DNA of 64,000 nucleotides, taken from positions 51,556 through 115,555 of the forward strand of contig JAAKBF010000132.1 of the NCBI GenBank assembly GCA_012656075.1. The letters run 5' to 3'. The stretch comes from Phytophthora hibernalis (Eukaryota > Oomycota > Peronosporomycetes > Peronosporales > Peronosporaceae). The notes under the pieces were generated by a model that worked only from the letters and a program-made list of their open reading frames with translations, searched no databases and was not told the DNA's origin. The first letter of the stretch is position 1; every line of letters begins with the position of its first letter. Below, in pieces: positions 11,271 through 22,103 of the stretch. The position numbers and the translations under genes were made by a program.

Positions 11271-12455
11271 GTAGTCATACCCGTTGATACAAGTATGCTT
11301 CAAGTATACGATATTAGCAGCCTACCAATATACCGGTACTTCCAGGAAGTGTACAGCAAAACGGTGGATGAAGTCCTGTTGGCACGATGTACACCCCGAT
11401 GTGGAAACGAAGGTTTTGTCAGGCCTTCGTAAGAGAAAACAGATCCATAACTGCGACTTCTCACATTATAGCGACAGAATATGACAATCAAAGAGACCAT
11501 GCACACAAGGGGTTCAAGAAACCCAAAGCGACAGGGCGTCGTTGTGCGAGAAAAATCATTCTGCATTCTGCCGAGACCAAGAACAGTGCTAACACCGGAA
11601 ATAAAACCAGCCTCTTGCCCGCGCGAAGTAGAGCTCCTACCGTGTTGTGTGCATCTTAAGAAAGAGAGAATCTCATTTTTCGGACGCTGTAGGAGCGGCT
11701 GCTGAAACAGCAACGTGAGGAGCAGGAAGCGGTGTGGGAGCAGACATCGACCCGAAGCCTTTAGTATGTAATATTTGTAGCTGAACAAACATGATAGTGT
11801 ATACTTTTCATTAACAAATGTATTGAAAAATCCCCATCGAGCATTAAGTTTGAAGTTTGACAGGTATTATTAAGCCCCATAGTTAAGCCTGACTACCGAG
11901 TCGGTGGATCGATAAGTGATTAAGTACACCAGGATATTAGACAACAGAGGTATTAAGTTGGCCAGGGTTCTCTGTACCTTTGAGTAAACGTTAGCGCGCA
12001 TTCGATGGCAAGCTCACGTCCAAACCAGAATGGGAAAAGAAGGGTTAGAACGTATTAATGTGTGTCTTATGCATGTACGTGTAAGCTGGGAAGGTAGTGT
12101 GCAGTTAGTTGAACACGAGAGATTGCTTCCATTGCTCCAGTACAGACAAAGGCACCTGAGCTTGTTGTCAGTGCCATCCCATTGCTGCCTACGAGTCTAA
12201 ATTCTACTATAATACGTAGTACAATCCGGTCAAACCTATGCACGTCGGCTGATGTGTAATAGAACGTCGGAAAGCGACGAATCTCACCAACTGGGAACCG
12301 CAAACTGATGTGCTGAGTACCGGTACCTGTACCGGTATCCAGGAATAGGGATATGGTTATACTGAGAAAAAAGTGTGTATGTTAAAATTATTTTTCTAGT
12401 CCCTTGCAGATGGCCCGGTTGGCAAACCATTTATTAACTACCTTATTAAGAAATG
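11271..12455. other. AT-rich region, unassigned
   Basis: Short frames of moderate length occur on both strands (for example 11,387-11,659 plus and 12,067-12,303 minus), but none carries a domain I recognise. A Lys/Arg-rich plus-strand stretch at 11,470-11,760 might be a remnant coding tail. Nothing else is supported. Confidence 0.3.
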
Positions 12456-12461
12456 CCGAGC

Positions 12462-12695
12462 GAGTTGGCTATCACTCCGTGTGCGCAGCACGCGGAGGGG
12501 ATCGGCTTAGGGTTGTGTCACCGCTCTCGCTCGGGTCTAGCCGACTTTCATGATTTGTAGAAAGATGACATCCCTCCTCAAGACGACTTGGGAAGTTTAT
12601 ACGATGTAGAAAAAGGGACCAGGTCCACATACAAGTATAAGGTTTTCGTAGATTCTGGTTTGTACCTGTAACATGTAGATGTATTATTATTATGC
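12462..12695 (-). repeat. Inverted repeat family, left arm
   Basis: Read on the minus strand this segment matches 13,005-13,315 on the plus strand. Shared blocks include the GGTGACACAAC..TAAGCCGA and GTGCTGCGCACACGG words, and a roughly 100-bp tract containing CCTCAAGACGACTTGG. The arm lacks an internal stretch (the GGGTTTAAGCCC box) present in the other copies. With the right arm it encloses about 310 bp of unrelated sequence, so the pair may be the ends of a non-autonomous element or an inverted duplication. Confidence 0.6.
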
Positions 12696-13004
12696 TGATT
12701 TTTTTAAAGAACGACTCAGAAAATGAGATCTTCTCCACCGCATGTTTTTCATTATGATCTAAATCGTGATGGTGCCACGAAGTGTCTGCTACCACAGGTT
12801 GATTGTGTTTCAAAAAGCGCATGCATAAAAGATGGCTAGAAGCCCCACAAACGGTGTGAGCCGAAGCGGAGCCACGACGATAGACCATTTCTAGCTGGAT
12901 TTTTCTTGTTGGAGCGAAACGGCGCCAGCACACAGGAGAATGTCTTTGATGCTAAAAGTAGACCAAAAAATCATGGGGCAACAGCAAATACATCTCCTGA
13001 TAAT

Positions 13005-13320
13005 ACATCTATTATTGCTACATGTAGTGCGTGTTATAGGTACAAACTAGAATCTACTGAAACTTAATACTTGTAAATGGACATGGCCCCTTTTCTACAT
13101 TGCATAACTTCCAAGTCGTCTTGAGGATGGATGTCTTTTGCTACAAATTAAACAAGTCGGCTACACCCGAGCCTTACCCTTAAAACTCTGAGAGCGGTGA
13201 CACAACGCTAAGCCGAGCTAGGAGTGACCCTGCTTGGTCCTGGGTTTAAGCCCGGTGCTGCGCACACGGATCTTTAAACCGCAGGCGTTGTTTCGGCTTG
13301 CTGCGCGAGTTGGCATTCAC
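13005..13320 (+). repeat. Inverted repeat family, right arm
   Basis: Partner of 12,462-12,695 in inverted orientation. It contains the full version of the repeat, with CTAAGCCGAGCTAGG followed about 25 bp later by GGGTTTAAGCCC. The latter resembles a polymerase III B box with one mismatch, so a tRNA-derived SINE origin is possible but weak. A third copy in the same orientation lies at 14,590-14,745. Confidence 0.6.
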
Positions 13321-14589
13321 CCTCTTTCTCAGGGGTATGGGTGGTTTGTACCACTAGTAATTTCCTTACTGTAATTCTTCTACATGGGTTACTTGACATT
13401 ATAAACGCTATCCCTCCATTATTGCTAAACTTGACGAATTACTTGACCCACAGGTTTACTGTTAACCCTATTTTTGAAACAGTTGACACGCATGTAGGAT
13501 ACACGTGGATACAGTATCGGTAATGCCTTAATAGCGAGTTCCTGATAGTTTACCCCGTGAAATTTATGTTTAAAGGCTTTGGAAAGCTTAAATAGTGTGA
13601 TTGATAGAAATCGATGTAAATAGATTCTAGCGGGGTATAAATATTAATGACCTCCCAATTAAGGGAAATTCCTGTAACATATTTATCAAAATCCTGTCTA
13701 AAGTAATACAAACGAAGTACCGTACGATAAGAAGCAACTCTTCTATGTACGTAAAAAGCAACATGGCAACAACAAAAAATAGTAAAAGGGGTGTTTGCTA
13801 TTTCAATCGGCTTTTAAGCCAAAGTAAATGTTTTGTGGGATACAGGTAGGAGTACCGGTAACGAAGTTCTACTAGCCAACAGTGATTATTGCTCGGTCCT
13901 CTGTATCGGTATACCGGTTGAACAACCGGTGGCAACTATGGTGATGGGTCCGGACATGATTGATTTTTAAATCAAAACTGGAGGTCGACGTGCTTTGAAC
14001 TTTCGGTACGTTGGGCTCATATCTCGATTCTGCGGCTGTGAAGCAGGCTTGGCCAATATTACCGGTACTTAGTAAATTTCACTACACAAACAGAAAATAG
14101 TAAAATCGCGTAGCCCTAGTTCCGCTATTGTCATCACTGCTCTACATCGTCTCTATCACAGTGATAAAAGTGATCGTCAGGCGACAGGTGACATAACCAG
14201 CTTCTGCTATTAGTAGAAACTTGAAGCACTTGGCAGTAATTCTTGAATGCTTTACAATCTACTTGTATTAATTAAAATAGTGCTGATCGACGTAGGGTAC
14301 CGTGCAGCAATAGGATGGTAAATTAAAACATGAACTGTAGGCTACAGTGTAGCATCGTGCTATTAACACCCTTCACTTTTGCGGCAAAACTTTTGAGGAG
14401 GCCTGTTTTTACGCCGTTACGCACATGATAACAGCTCCGATGTGCACGCATTAAAATGCGACAAGTCGTCGACAACAAACCGTAAGATGCCAGAGAATAT
14501 TGCCACAATCTATCATGAGGCTTTGCAGCGGATGTCATAAGCCTTCAAAGCATAAAAATTGGAGACGCCAATACGAAATCTACACCCTA
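13321..14589. other. AT-rich intergenic sequence
   Basis: No coding frame with recognisable content. Scattered ACCGGT-rich words are present. A minus-strand frame at 14,323-14,538 has no identifiable domain. Confidence 0.3.
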
Positions 14590-14745
14590 GCCACACCCCT
14601 GGAAACCCTGAGAATGGTGACACAATCCTAAGCCGAGCTAGGTGGGACCCTGCTTGGTCCTGGGTTTAAGCCCGCGTGCTGCGCACACGGATCTTTAAAC
14701 CACAGGCGTTGTTTCAGCTCTTTACTTTCACCCTCCTCATATTTG
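14590..14745 (+). repeat. Third copy of the dispersed repeat, upstream of the NLP gene
   Basis: About 115 bp matches the 13,185-13,310 repeat closely, sharing GGTGACACAA, GAGCTAGG, ACCCTGCTTGGTCCTGGG and GCACACGGATCTTTAAACC. It ends about 220 bp before the NLP start codon, so it lies in the presumed promoter-proximal region of that gene. Confidence 0.65.
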
Positions 14746-14903
14746 TAGTAGAAAAAGTTTTGTAATCATCTTTCAGGGCGACATACAAACACCAAGTCAG
14801 CACACCAGCTCTTTTGTTGTGGATTTAGTCACTCTCACCGTAAGATTTACTCATCCTCGTTGGGTAGTACCAGCATACCGGTACATGTATAAACTTGTTT
14901 GTC

Positions 14904-14923
14904 TTTCATTCGCCTCTTCATTT
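14904..14923 (+). promoter_or_regulatory. Possible oomycete initiator element of the NLP gene
   Basis: A CT-rich stretch with TTTCATTCGCC and CTTCATTTC lies 40-60 bp before the ATG at 14,962. It resembles the oomycete initiator consensus built around TCATTY with a downstream CAWTTT. The position fits the short 5' leaders of oomycete genes. This is a motif resemblance only. Confidence 0.35.
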
Positions 14924-14961
14924 CGGAATTCTTTCACCTTGTCACAGTCCCGAGAGCAGTG

Positions 14962-15968
14962 ATGAGAGTTTACCTCGTCCTGTGCGCCGCCTTGGTCGCC
15001 ATTGTTGCGGTGCAAGGCCAGGAAACGACCAAACCGGATGTGAAATACATCGACTACTCGTCTCTGAAGAAGTTTACGAAGGCGCCATCGGTTGAGCAAA
15101 CGTCATCAGGTACTCAAGACCAGAATCAACAAAACCAGCAGCAACAAGACCAACAACAACAGGAGACTACCGTTCCGCTTGTGACACCCACAATGAGGCC
15201 GGACCCACGCGCGACAGAGGCACCGACGCCCGAACCGACTTTGCCTCCAACACCAGAGCCGACGCCTGAGCCTACTCCAGCCCCGGCTCCTGCTCCGACG
15301 GTCCCATTTGAGTTGAAGACAATTGGACACGATGAAGTGAAACCATTCCCTCAGCCTGAGCCCATCACGATCTCCGAGAAGGCTGGTGTCAAATTCAAAC
15401 CCCAGATCCAGATCAGGACCGGGTGCGTGCCATATCCGCCGTCAACGAACTCGGTGAGACTAGTGGTGGTCTCCAGACGTCCGGCAGCCCCAAGGGAGGA
15501 TGTCGAGGTTCTGGTCACGGCTCGCAGGTTTACGGCCGCTCCACCTGGTTCAACCAGGTGTGGGCCATCATGTACTCCTGGTACTTCCCCAAGGACGCGC
15601 CGGCCTCCGGAATGGGCCACCGCCACGACTGGGAGCACGTCGTTGTGTTCATCGACAACCCGGACCTGCCGGAGCCAAAGATTCTGGGCTGCTCGGTGTC
15701 GTCCCACGACGGCTACAAGAAGTATAACCCTTGCCCGCCGTGGGTCATTGACGGCTCTAGCGTCAAGGTTCGCTACAAACATAGCTGGCCGCTCAACCAC
15801 GACCTGGACACCACTGGAGATGCCGGTACCTTCCAAGATCTCATCATGTGGAACCAAATGACGGACTACGCTCGCAGAGGCCTGAACGAAACGAAGTTTG
15901 GCAAAGCCAACACGCCAATGAACGACTGGAACTTTCAATCTAAGGTAGAAAAGTCCTGGCCGTTTTAG
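14962..15968 (+). pseudogene. NLP (NPP1 / necrosis- and ethylene-inducing-like protein), frame-broken
   Basis: NLPs are secreted apoplastic proteins of plant-associated microbes; cytotoxic members bind plant membrane sphingolipids. The ATG at 14,962 gives a clear signal peptide (hydrophobic core LVLCAALVAIVAV), better than the longer frame from 14,899. A Gln-rich and then Pro/Glu/Thr-rich linker of about 90 residues follows, with repeats such as PEPTPEPTPAP. The NPP1 domain comes next, with the heptapeptide GHRHDWE at about 15,613-15,633, the preceding AIMYSWYFPKD pattern region and two Cys expected in type 1 NLPs. The reading frame changes once near 15,430, between the linker and the NPP1 domain, so the signal peptide and the domain are not in one frame as given. 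Whether this is a true pseudogene or a base-call error cannot be told here. No intron is evident; the stop is at 15,966. A repeat copy lies just upstream. Confidence 0.88.
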
Positions 15969-16440
15969 TCGCCGGCATCTCTGTAGTCGATATCTCTTGT
16001 GTTGAGATGGAATCTTGAGTTGGTCAGCTACTACTGAAATATGTTCCAAGCGAAGATCAATATTGGTGCCTTTGCGTCTACTTCTTGAACGACATAAGCT
16101 ACTCTGTGAATGGATCGCGATGCATTTGAAATGACGATGTTGCTTTTTTCTTGCTGTGCTTCGACATGGACTACGGGGCTCCATTGGCGTTCCGACAGTG
16201 CGCAGAGCGATCCGAGTCTAGCAGGATTGCATTGCGGATCCACTACGAAAAAATGTTCCCTTTGAGAGTCTGGGTTAAAACCAAACAGTTTTCTGGGCAA
16301 AATCAAACACGTTTTGACCACAACCAAACACACGCAGTCTGAAGCAAAAATAAACGCTGAAAACGGGGAGGACCAAACAATAATCAGGCAGGATTAAAAC
16401 TGGCTTGTCGGGCGTAGTGTGGTCCACTATTCTTGAATGG
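15969..16440. other. NLP downstream region
   Basis: No recognisable gene. A minus-strand frame covers 16,031-16,333, but it has no identifiable domain and its end abuts the NLP; I treat it as unproven. CAAA-rich sequence occurs at 16,270-16,380. Confidence 0.3.
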
Positions 16441-16445
16441 CGTTG

Positions 16446-16822
16446 CTGCAACGTTAATAAGTTGCATCAATGTTCAACAGCAAGTTAATATCTTCCAAGA
16501 GCAACATAAATCCCTTACAGCAACGTAATTAAGGGATGGGTGTCATGGTCCTCATATCCACAAAATCGAAGGTTTGCCTCAGCCCTGATCGCAATACGAG
16601 GAGTCTTTTGACGTGCCTTGTCTCGTTGAAATAGACTGAATGGGGTTAAGCAAGGACTAGAGAAATCAACGATATTCAAGCCTCTCTTTCGAAGCATATA
16701 ACAGTTGCCTAAAACATATCTGTGAGAGTTTGCCTTTACCCCCTCGTTCCAGAAACTGTACGTTAAAAACGACATTTAAGCAACGTTAAAGGACATAAAA
16801 TCTGCGACCATTAACGTTGCAG
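16446..16822. repeat. Small element with 13-bp inverted ends
   Basis: CTGCAACGTTAAT at 16,446-16,458 is exactly inverted at 16,810-16,822. The word CAACGT(T)A recurs between them (near 16,520 and 16,786). No target duplication is visible and no protein is encoded. It could be a small non-autonomous DNA element; the evidence is only the inverted ends and internal motif repeats. Confidence 0.35.
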
Positions 16823-16959
16823 GACCCACTTCGACTATTCCTTAGGTTGTACGTCCTAAACTAGTGTACGTCCCCACGCAGCGAGACGAAGGGTCAGCAT
16901 TGACTGAGGTCACACGCAGACGAGTCAAAAACATCAATTGTCCTCCATCGTCCACATCA

Positions 16960-19229
16960 AGACCCTGTCAACTGTGCAGACTTCAACACACTATCCAAAT
17001 GAGCGCGCAGGTTGGGAGATTGTCACTCCGACGAAGCCTACACTAAAGAGCGGTTAGATCGTATGTGCTGCTCGGGTGCGTACGTCAAGCGCACCCAATT
17101 GTGTCAAATTTGCCCAGGGGCCATGAAATGGTTGAGAGACGTCTACGATGTTCAAGTGTTACATGCATCGCTCTAGCAGATCCTGTAGGGAACAACAAAC
17201 CCAAATGCAGCAAAGTTTGGAAGGTCTGGAATTGCACGAGCTCGAGCGCGTGGCGAATCATGACTACAAACGTTGAGCATGCGCGAAGCGATAATGAGTG
17301 TGGAGGCGCCCACCGCGCAATTATGACATCTGCCATGCAAAAATACATAGGAAAAATGGATGAAACGGGACTTGCACGGCATCATATTTGGTCTGGGTTG
17401 AGGCGCTACGAGGCCGCTCCACCTATCAACGGTGTGCCTTCGTACAAGCAGGTGGCTCGATGCGTGAAACAATTGCACTGCAAGAATGGGGAGCGCAACT
17501 CGGTGGATTCTATTGAATCATTGGTGCGTGAGTTTCCATATCACTCGGGCATTGATGCGGACAAAGCATTTATCTTTGGATCAGCACTCGATAACCAGGG
17601 GTTCCACGCGTCGGGAATGGAGAAGACGATAATTCGTTTGTGTTGGGCGTCACTACTATGGGACTTCTGGACAAAGTCAAACGTATTCAGCAATCAAGGA
17701 TGTTTACCTTATTCCACATTGACGCCACGTTTAAGCTCGGCGAAATTGGATATCCAGTTATCACTTGTGGATTTAGTGATTGTTCTCGAAAGTACCACTT
17801 GGCTGCGATGTACATTGTCAATCACACACACAGAGTTTGAACAAGTCCTTTCGGCATTGCTACAATTTTACCACAAAATGTTTTCAGCATACCTCAGGAT
17901 TGACGCCGTTCTAGGAGACGCTGAAGTTGCTCAGTACAATGTGTTACAAAATACGCCCCAGTTTAAAGAAGCCACCTTCATGATGTGTTTTTCACGTACT
18001 TTACAATGTGAGAAAGCGAACACGACAGCTTGAGGACTCTGCTGGTGCAATGGTGTACAAGGGCATTGTAGCGATACACTACTCTGGAAAGCTGTTGGAA
18101 TACTATTGGATTCGTGACACCATTATTGCCCAGTGGAGAAAGGTTCCAGCGCTCAAATCATTTGCTGATTATTTCGAGAAGCAGTGGATAAATAGTTCGT
18201 TCAGGCGATGGCAAGCTTTTGACCCACCCACAGGTTACGCAACGACAAACAACCCGTGCGAAACATTCAACGCGAGCTTTAAGAGGCACGTAATGCATAA
18301 GATGTTTGATACCACACGTCTATTGCGGAAAATATCAGTGGTCTGCGAGGACTTTACGGCTGACAACCTCAAGCTAACATCATCAATTGAGAATCCTCCG
18401 TCAACGCTGGTAAATATGTCAAAGAAACTCGTTCATGCCAGACACGTTGTGATGTATACGACGAATGAACCACATGTCGTACGAATTTTACAGTTGACGC
18501 CTTTAATGATGAATCAAGACGATTAGCCGAAGCTGCGACACAAGCATTTGCGCGTGTTATAACCAGCAGATCACCAGATGCACGAGCAGCTCGGCAGAAG
18601 TCAACGACGTAAGGCGTCTGCAATGCACGACAACGCAATGAAGTGATCCCTGTACATGACCCACCAAATGAAAATGCCACAGGAAGGGGGATAGTTGACA
18701 TCGCCGCCGAAACGTGTCAGTGTAGCTACTTTATGAAAATGGGTTATTGCTGTCATCTCCTCGGAGCTCGGATGTTCACAGGTGTCAGCACATACTCCGG
18801 TGGGCGTCGTTGCGAACGGCTCAAGGATCGCAGGGTGCGCAAGAAAACCCGCAGCCGTTTGACCACCCTGTTCAGCTACAAAATTGGGCAACGCCCTCTT
18901 CTGGAATCTACACGGCGATATCAACAACTGAGATGACGACTACGTTGCTGCAACCTGTTGATCCGCCAATTGCCTACCCGCTCAATTATCTGCAAATGCC
19001 CCACGTACCACACGAAGTGCCTCAAATGCCAGCCGAATTTCCGCATCCAAACTCCGAGTTGCAGGTGAGGATGCCACCGCAATTGTGGGAAACGCGAAAT
19101 GACGATGGACAAGTTACAGCTGAAGCCAGACGTGCAAACGATGAACAGGCATTAGTTTGGCAGCCTTATCGATCCGGCCGCCCTCCGTTGGCAAGAAAAG
19201 CATTAGAGATCCAGCATCTGCTGAACTGA
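16960..19229 (+). pseudogene. MULE transposase 2 (DDE plus SWIM)
   Basis: Several overlapping frames form one Mutator-like transposase. 17,040-17,600 encodes a Cys-containing N-terminal part (LCQICPGAMKW) and a helical region. 17,640-18,010 encodes the catalytic core, with TLFHIDATFKL (first Asp), VLGDAEVAQYN (second Asp) and MMCF. 18,010-18,520 continues with WRRWQAFDPPTGYATTNNPC-like residues and CETFN (Glu). A SWIM finger follows at about 18,713-18,760 (CQCSYFMKMGYCCH). A Pro/Met-rich tail, 18,936-19,229, ends in a stop. At least four frame changes (near 17,640, 17,840, 18,000 and 18,530) break it. The core motifs HIDATxKL and TTNNPxETFN are shared with the minus-strand copy at 48.8-50.2 kb, so the two are related but clearly diverged. 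Confidence 0.8.
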
Positions 19230-19778
19230 CGGATGCGATTTAATAATTCACTTGTGTTCGGTATGCTTGTAATCTTAGCCTTGGAGATTATATTGAACTA
19301 GTATCGAATAACTGTACGTTATGTATTCATGTTGATGTAAAATTTACCTGTCATACATACAAACCAGTACTGATTTGGTTTCTACAATTAAAACCCGCAG
19401 CACCACTTCAGTCTGGTAGAATTCATTTAAAACCGTCAGCACATTAATCCCCATCTTCCATCGCAGTAGTTTTTACCTTTAATGAGGGAAACCCACGTTT
19501 ACAACATTTATCACTGTTAAACTACACGGATTCACCCAACAGACGAACAACAAAAGGTAATGACGACTGTTAACGCTGAAGCTGACGACTGTAATCGCTG
19601 ACAATGACAATCGCAATCGCTGACAATTACAATCGCAGTCGCAATCCTCTACACTTTCGATCTTGCTTCCATCTTCACTCTCCTCTTCGCTGTCTTTTGT
19701 CGGCCGCGATGTTAACTCGTTTGAATGCAGTTTACGTCAATCGGTCGAGTTACCTTGAATATAAATGACCAGTCGGGT
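19230..19778. other. Spacer with a short 22-bp tandem repeat
   Basis: Non-coding, AT-rich. At 19,593-19,636 a 22-bp unit beginning AATCGCTGACAA occurs twice, with degenerate copies on both sides (19,561-19,645). From about 19,725 partial, diverged versions of the 40-bp repeat that follows can be seen. Confidence 0.45.
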
Positions 19779-20019
19779 TATCTTGCATTCCGATGCCGTT
19801 TAAGTCGACCGGTCGAGGTATCTTGCATTCCGATGCCGGTTAAGTCGACCGGTCGAGTTATCTTGCATTCAGATGCCGGTTAAGTCGACCGGTCGAGTTA
19901 TCTTGCATTCCGATGCCGGTTAAGTCGACCGGTCGAGTTATCTTGCATTCAGAGGCCGGTTAAGTCGACCGGTCGAGTTATCTTGCATTCAGAGGCCGGT
20001 TAAGTCGACCGGTTCAGTT
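19779..20019. repeat. 40-bp tandem array, each unit with a 12-bp palindrome
   Basis: Six near-identical units start at 19,779, 19,820, 19,860, 19,900, 19,940 and 19,980; the first is 41 bp. Each of the first five contains the perfect palindrome TCGACCGGTCGA; in the sixth the right half is changed to GGTTCA. The units differ at only a few positions (CCGATG versus CAGATG/CAGAGG). The array ends 70 bp before the ATG of the HTH-ULP1 gene at 20,089. Repeated palindromes at fixed spacing look like a set of binding sites for a dimeric protein, an inference only. Confidence 0.9.
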
Positions 20020-20088
20020 ACTTCTCTCGGTGGCTTACACCACCACCGTTCATTTCAATTTGGGGTTTCTTTCTGCAACAGCCTAGCC

Positions 20089-22103
20089 ATGGATAAAAAG
20101 CGGCGTTGCTTGCAAACTACAGAGGCTGACAGGGTTAAAGCTCTCAAGATATGGCAGCAAAACCGTCACTGGAAGCCGACTCAGGCAGCGAAGGAGCTAA
20201 ACGTAAGCAAGGGTACGCTAATCGGTTGGCGGACAGCACTTTCAGACTCGAAGCTCTCATTTATTAAAGAGCCAAGTCTGGATACGGACCGGGTAAGAAA
20301 AAGGGGTTCGGGGCCTGCGCGAAATATGAAGCCGTACGAGACCCGGGTGCTCGAACTCTACAAACATTGTGTTGCCGACGGGGTACAATCACATCTGCAG
20401 AATTGTTGCGTTACTGCAACCAAATTCCTGAATTTGCGCTGCAAAAGGACAACACGCAGCAGAGTTGGGTATGGCGCTTCATTGATTATTATAAGCCTAT
20501 TGTTTTTCGTGAGATGCGTGCCGAAGCCAATGAACATACAGCCGACGAATCTGACCAATTCGAGATCGTAGACCAAGATAGCGCCAAGAACGACATCACC
20601 GAGGGTGATACTTGTATGCCCAAGGTAACGGAAATCAGTGCGGGCGTGAGATTTAGAAAGTCGGACTCAGGCCCTCAGACGGTCGACTACGATTTCGGTC
20701 AGCAGCTAGCAGAGTGTTCGGAAGCGCAGAGGCAAGCACTATGGAGATACAGGTAGAGGTCGCCGACCATATGGACGTCACGTCGGTCCCACCCGAGCCG
20801 CAGTGCACCATGCACGAGACCCGAGACGACACTACCGCCACTAACGTGCCATCTGATAAAGTATTTGGTCAGTCCGGAGCATCGGAGGGTAATGCTTGCG
20901 CCCCGGAGGAGAGTGAGCAAGAAGGCGTCCAGAAAGATGTCTCTCCGAAAGCAATTGACGAGATCGCAGTGTCGGGTGGAGCTGCGACTTTCTGGTGGCG
21001 GGCAGTGAGACGGGCGTGGGTCAGGCTAGTCGGCATGTGAATTTCGTCTTTTTAACCAATTGGTGGTACGGATCCCAAGCTACAGAACCGCCTCGGTCCT
21101 CCACCAATTTAAGCTATTCGAGGATCCCCAAAAACCGAAGGTGGCTGCGATCATTGCTAGAAAGGTTCCGAGCAGAATGATCATGGACGCCGAGCAGATT
21201 ACTCAAATCCTTACGAGCACGACCATAACCCGGTGCCAGCGGCGGGTGACGGCTCTTCAAGCAAAGCAGGAACACCTGGGTGAAAAGGACATGGTTATTG
21301 AGGTAGAAGAGTTTGGAATTTTTCCGTGCGTTGCAGTGATGAAGCGGTGGCATACGGCAATGAACGCAGCAAGCCAAGTTATAGAAGCTATGGAGTGGCT
21401 TGCCGAGGTTCGGCTCGAAATTCAGGTCAGCCCAGACTTCAAGATTTGCCATAACTCGGACTTTGACTCCAGACTCGATGCATTTCCGTTGTTCTCCTCC
21501 CAGGTACGGTTACCCTATTCAATCGCTTTGATGTTCATTTTGCTAAAACTATCTAATTCTGATCTAGATTGAGCTTTTAGAGCTCGCTGGAACGCGCCAG
21601 TTCAGTGATGCGACAATGAACGCCCTACTGGTCGCGCTTTTCGAGACAATGCCTGGCGTGTTAGCCATCAAGCCAACTGAAGTGGGTATTGTCAGAAATG
21701 GAGTCCCGCAGATTGATAAGAAGGCCTTGGTGAGTCTATTTGGTGGTCTGCGTGACCAGCTCGTACTGGTGCCTGTCAACTCCGACGGTGTGCATTGGTG
21801 CAGTGTCATGCTCGACCTCCGGCCAGCACAGGTACGCTACGACGATCCAATGTACTCGAATTACGCTGAAAGCGTAAAAAACTTGCCAAGGATATTGTTT
21901 CTACTCTTCGGGTGCCGACCGGATCAAGGAGGTACCGCATTAGCCCCTACGTCGCTATTTTGGAGGAGCAGGTTGACAGCTTCAACTGTGGTCTTTTTGT
22001 GTTGTTGGGCTGCGAAATGTTCTGTGGTGCTAGCAACCTAGATAATTGCGATACCGGCCTGCTCGAGTACCTGCGCTGTCGCTACCTGAGGATGTGCGTT
22101 TAA
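20089..22103 (+). pseudogene. Gene with N-terminal HTH and C-terminal ULP1/C48 peptidase
   Basis: The ATG at 20,089 opens a Lys-rich N-terminus with a helix-turn-helix of the psq/CENP-B type (residues about 12-48, containing TQAAKELNVSKGTLIGWR). After a frame change near 20,365 come ITSAELLRYCNQIPEF, an acidic middle region (20,520-20,960, with a frame change near 20,710) and a helical region (21,060-21,503). A 64-bp GT-AG intron (21,504-21,567) precedes the C-terminal peptidase. That domain has VPVNSDGVHWCSVMLD (catalytic His), VRYDDPMY (Asp), and after a frame change near 21,925 EEQVDSFNCGLFVLLG (Gln and catalytic Cys). All four expected residues of a C48 peptidase are present. The fold suggests desumoylase-like activity directed by a DNA-binding head. 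I see no transposase and cannot place it in a named element. The 40-bp palindrome array lies just upstream. Confidence 0.65.

Noticed and set aside
11300..11788. 162-codon minus-strand frame
   Set aside because: No domain, AT-rich, and a competing plus-strand frame of similar quality; neither is supported as a gene.
13187..13300. Functional tRNA gene in the dispersed repeat
   Set aside because: Only a B-box-like word is present; there is no proper A box or acceptor pairing.
15351..16184. 277-codon open frame on the minus strand
   Set aside because: It lies antisense to the NLP, has no recognisable domain, and the plus-strand NLP is certain.
19779..20019. Tandem array as a CRISPR
   Set aside because: Units are directly adjacent without variable spacers, and the organism is eukaryotic.
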